From Planctomycetales bacterium (GTDB lineage Bacteria; Planctomycetota; Planctomycetia; Isosphaerales; Isosphaeraceae): DNA of 5,862 nucleotides. Positions 5,109 to 5,862 of the stretch are shown piece by piece (within the stretch, counting starts at the first letter, position 1; the number at the start of each line of letters is the position of its first letter). A program made the translations under genes and the position numbers. The stretch covers positions 1 to 5,862 of the forward strand of contig DAIDJI010000371.1 in the NCBI GenBank assembly GCA_027451455.1. Direction: 5' to 3'. Under the pieces are notes generated by a model. It made no database searches. It was not told the origin of the DNA and saw only the letters and a program-made list of their open reading frames with translations.

Positions 5109-5862
5109 TCGAGTCTCGCGCGGCCAGCCAGTTCTTCCAGATGCCGACATAGGCCGTCTCCAGGTCGCGGGTCAACCGGCCTGCGTCCATCAACGGCGAG
5201 CGATTCATTCGCTCTCGTAGTCCGGAGCGCAGATCGGCCAGGCGCGCGAGGTCGCCGGCCAGTGCGGTCGCGATCCGCACGTAGTCCTCGAGCGTCTCCG
5301 CGAGCAGCTCGTCCAGGCCGACGGCCCGCAGGAACCGGACTCCCTGGCGCGAGACGCTCATCCGGCCGGCCAGGCCGATCACCGGAACCCCCATCCACAG
5401 GGCATCACACGTAGTGGTCACGCCATTGTACGGGAACGGATCCAGGGCGATGTCCACAGCGTGATAGAGCTCGAAGTAGGCGAAGCGGGTCGCCGTCCGG
5501 TCGGCAAATCCCAGCCGCTCCGTGGCGATGCCGCAGGCGGTGAGGAGGTCGCGGGTCCGTTCCTCGGCGGAGCGACCGACCCCGCTGCGGATCAGGAGGC
5601 GGGAGCCGGGAACGGCCGCCAGCACCCGCGACCAGACGGCCAGAACTTCATCCGAGACCTTGGCCGGGTTGTTCAAGCAACCGAAGGTGACCTGACCGGA
5701 CTGCCGTGCCGGCGGCTCGGGGTTGACCTCCGGAGCCGGGCTGGGCGCGTAACAGAACCCGCACTCGGGCAAGCGGATGAGCGGCTCCTGGTAGTGCGCC
5801 TCCGACAGGCCCGGGGGGTCGGCATGAGCGTCCGTGATGGTGTAGTCCATGGCCGACAGTCC
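5098..5862 (-). CDS. SPY/OGT-type glycosyltransferase (GT41), C-terminal part, 5'-truncated
   Basis: The frame is open to the right edge. The codons before the Met at 5850 (GLSA) continue the family motif G-L-x-A-M-D-Y, so that Met is internal and the gene begins outside the window. Counting from it, the visible part covers the catalytic C-lobe: MDYTITDAHADPPG (1-14), LIRLPECGFCY (24-34), FGCLNNPAKVSDEVL (56-70; Lys64 matches the nucleotide-binding Lys), VPGSRLLIRS (80-89), DIALDPFPYNGVTTTCDALW (133-152) and SRQGVRFLRAVGLDELLAE (167-185). These are standard for bacterial TPR-linked OGT homologues, which transfer a sugar from UDP- or similar donors to protein Ser/Thr. The TPR region would lie upstream, outside the window. 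A His-like position in the human NGHTT motif reads Val144. The stop is TAA. The acceptor is unknown; neighbouring exported proteins are not shown to be substrates. Confidence 0.93.
   Translation of the reverse strand, partial: GLSAMDYTITDAHADPPGLSEAHYQEPLIRLPECGFCYAPSPAPEVNPEPPARQSGQVTFGCLNNPAKVSDEVLAVWSRVLAAVPGSRLLIRSGVGRSAEERTRDLLTACGIATERLGFADRTATRFAYFELYHAVDIALDPFPYNGVTTTCDALWMGVPVIGLAGRMSVSRQGVRFLRAVGLDELLAETLEDYVRIATALAGDLARLADLRSGLRERMNRSPLMDAGRLTRDLETAYVGIWKNWLAARDSING

Noticed and set aside
3495..5150. 551-codon open frame on the minus strand
   Set aside because: It lies over the convincing LEPR-XLL-like gene on the other strand. Its repeated parts mirror that gene's repeats, and it is rich in Arg, Pro and Gly with no domain. 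It is a long chance frame in GC-rich DNA.
1..5862. tRNA, rRNA, CRISPR array, transposase or phage gene
   Set aside because: I saw no cloverleaf with conserved arms, no regularly spaced direct repeats and no transposase, integrase or phage motif in any frame.

Overview
This window looks like chromosomal DNA from a high-GC planctomycete, most likely an Isosphaeraceae- or Gemmata-type lineage. The assignment is inferred from protein families. The genes combine a DUF1080-type (3-keto-disaccharide hydrolase-like) domain fused to an esterase, a secreted TPM plus GlcG/HbpS protein, a small surface protein with the LEPR-XLL-like N-terminal motif that is very common in planctomycetes, and an SPY/OGT-type (GT41) glycosyltransferase. 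No rRNA, tRNA, CRISPR array, transposase or phage gene is visible.

Layout from left to right: (1) 2-1087 (+) is the 3' part of a DUF1080-esterase gene whose beginning lies outside the window. (2) A 106-bp gap holds a split inverted repeat. (3) 1194-2240 (+) encodes an exported two-domain protein, TPM then GlcG/HbpS. (4) 2241-2533 is a convergent intergenic region with three hairpins, one a perfect 14-bp stem. (5) 2534-3298 (-) encodes an SDR oxidoreductase with altered active-site motifs. (6) 3324-3472 is a composite palindromic repeat just upstream of the SDR gene. (7) 3675-3878 (+) is a very short ORF with a clear signal peptide, followed by about 550 bp with no convincing gene. Together these may be a decayed or frameshifted gene. 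(8) 4428-5108 (+) is a 226-residue LEPR-XLL-like surface protein built on two copies of a 68-residue repeat. (9) 5098-5862 (-) is the C-terminal part of a GT41 glycosyltransferase that runs off the right edge and overlaps gene 8 tail to tail by 11 bp.

No single operon or pathway links these genes. The coding strand changes repeatedly, gaps are large, and several gaps contain palindromic repeats, which suggests independently transcribed units. The shared theme is the cell envelope and extracytoplasmic space: three products carry export signals or surface motifs, and the first is probably exported too, although its N-terminus is not visible. I found no convincing new multi-gene system. The most interesting items are the TPM-GlcG fusion, the minimal LEPR-XLL repeat protein, the structured repeats, and the possible broken gene at 3675-4261.
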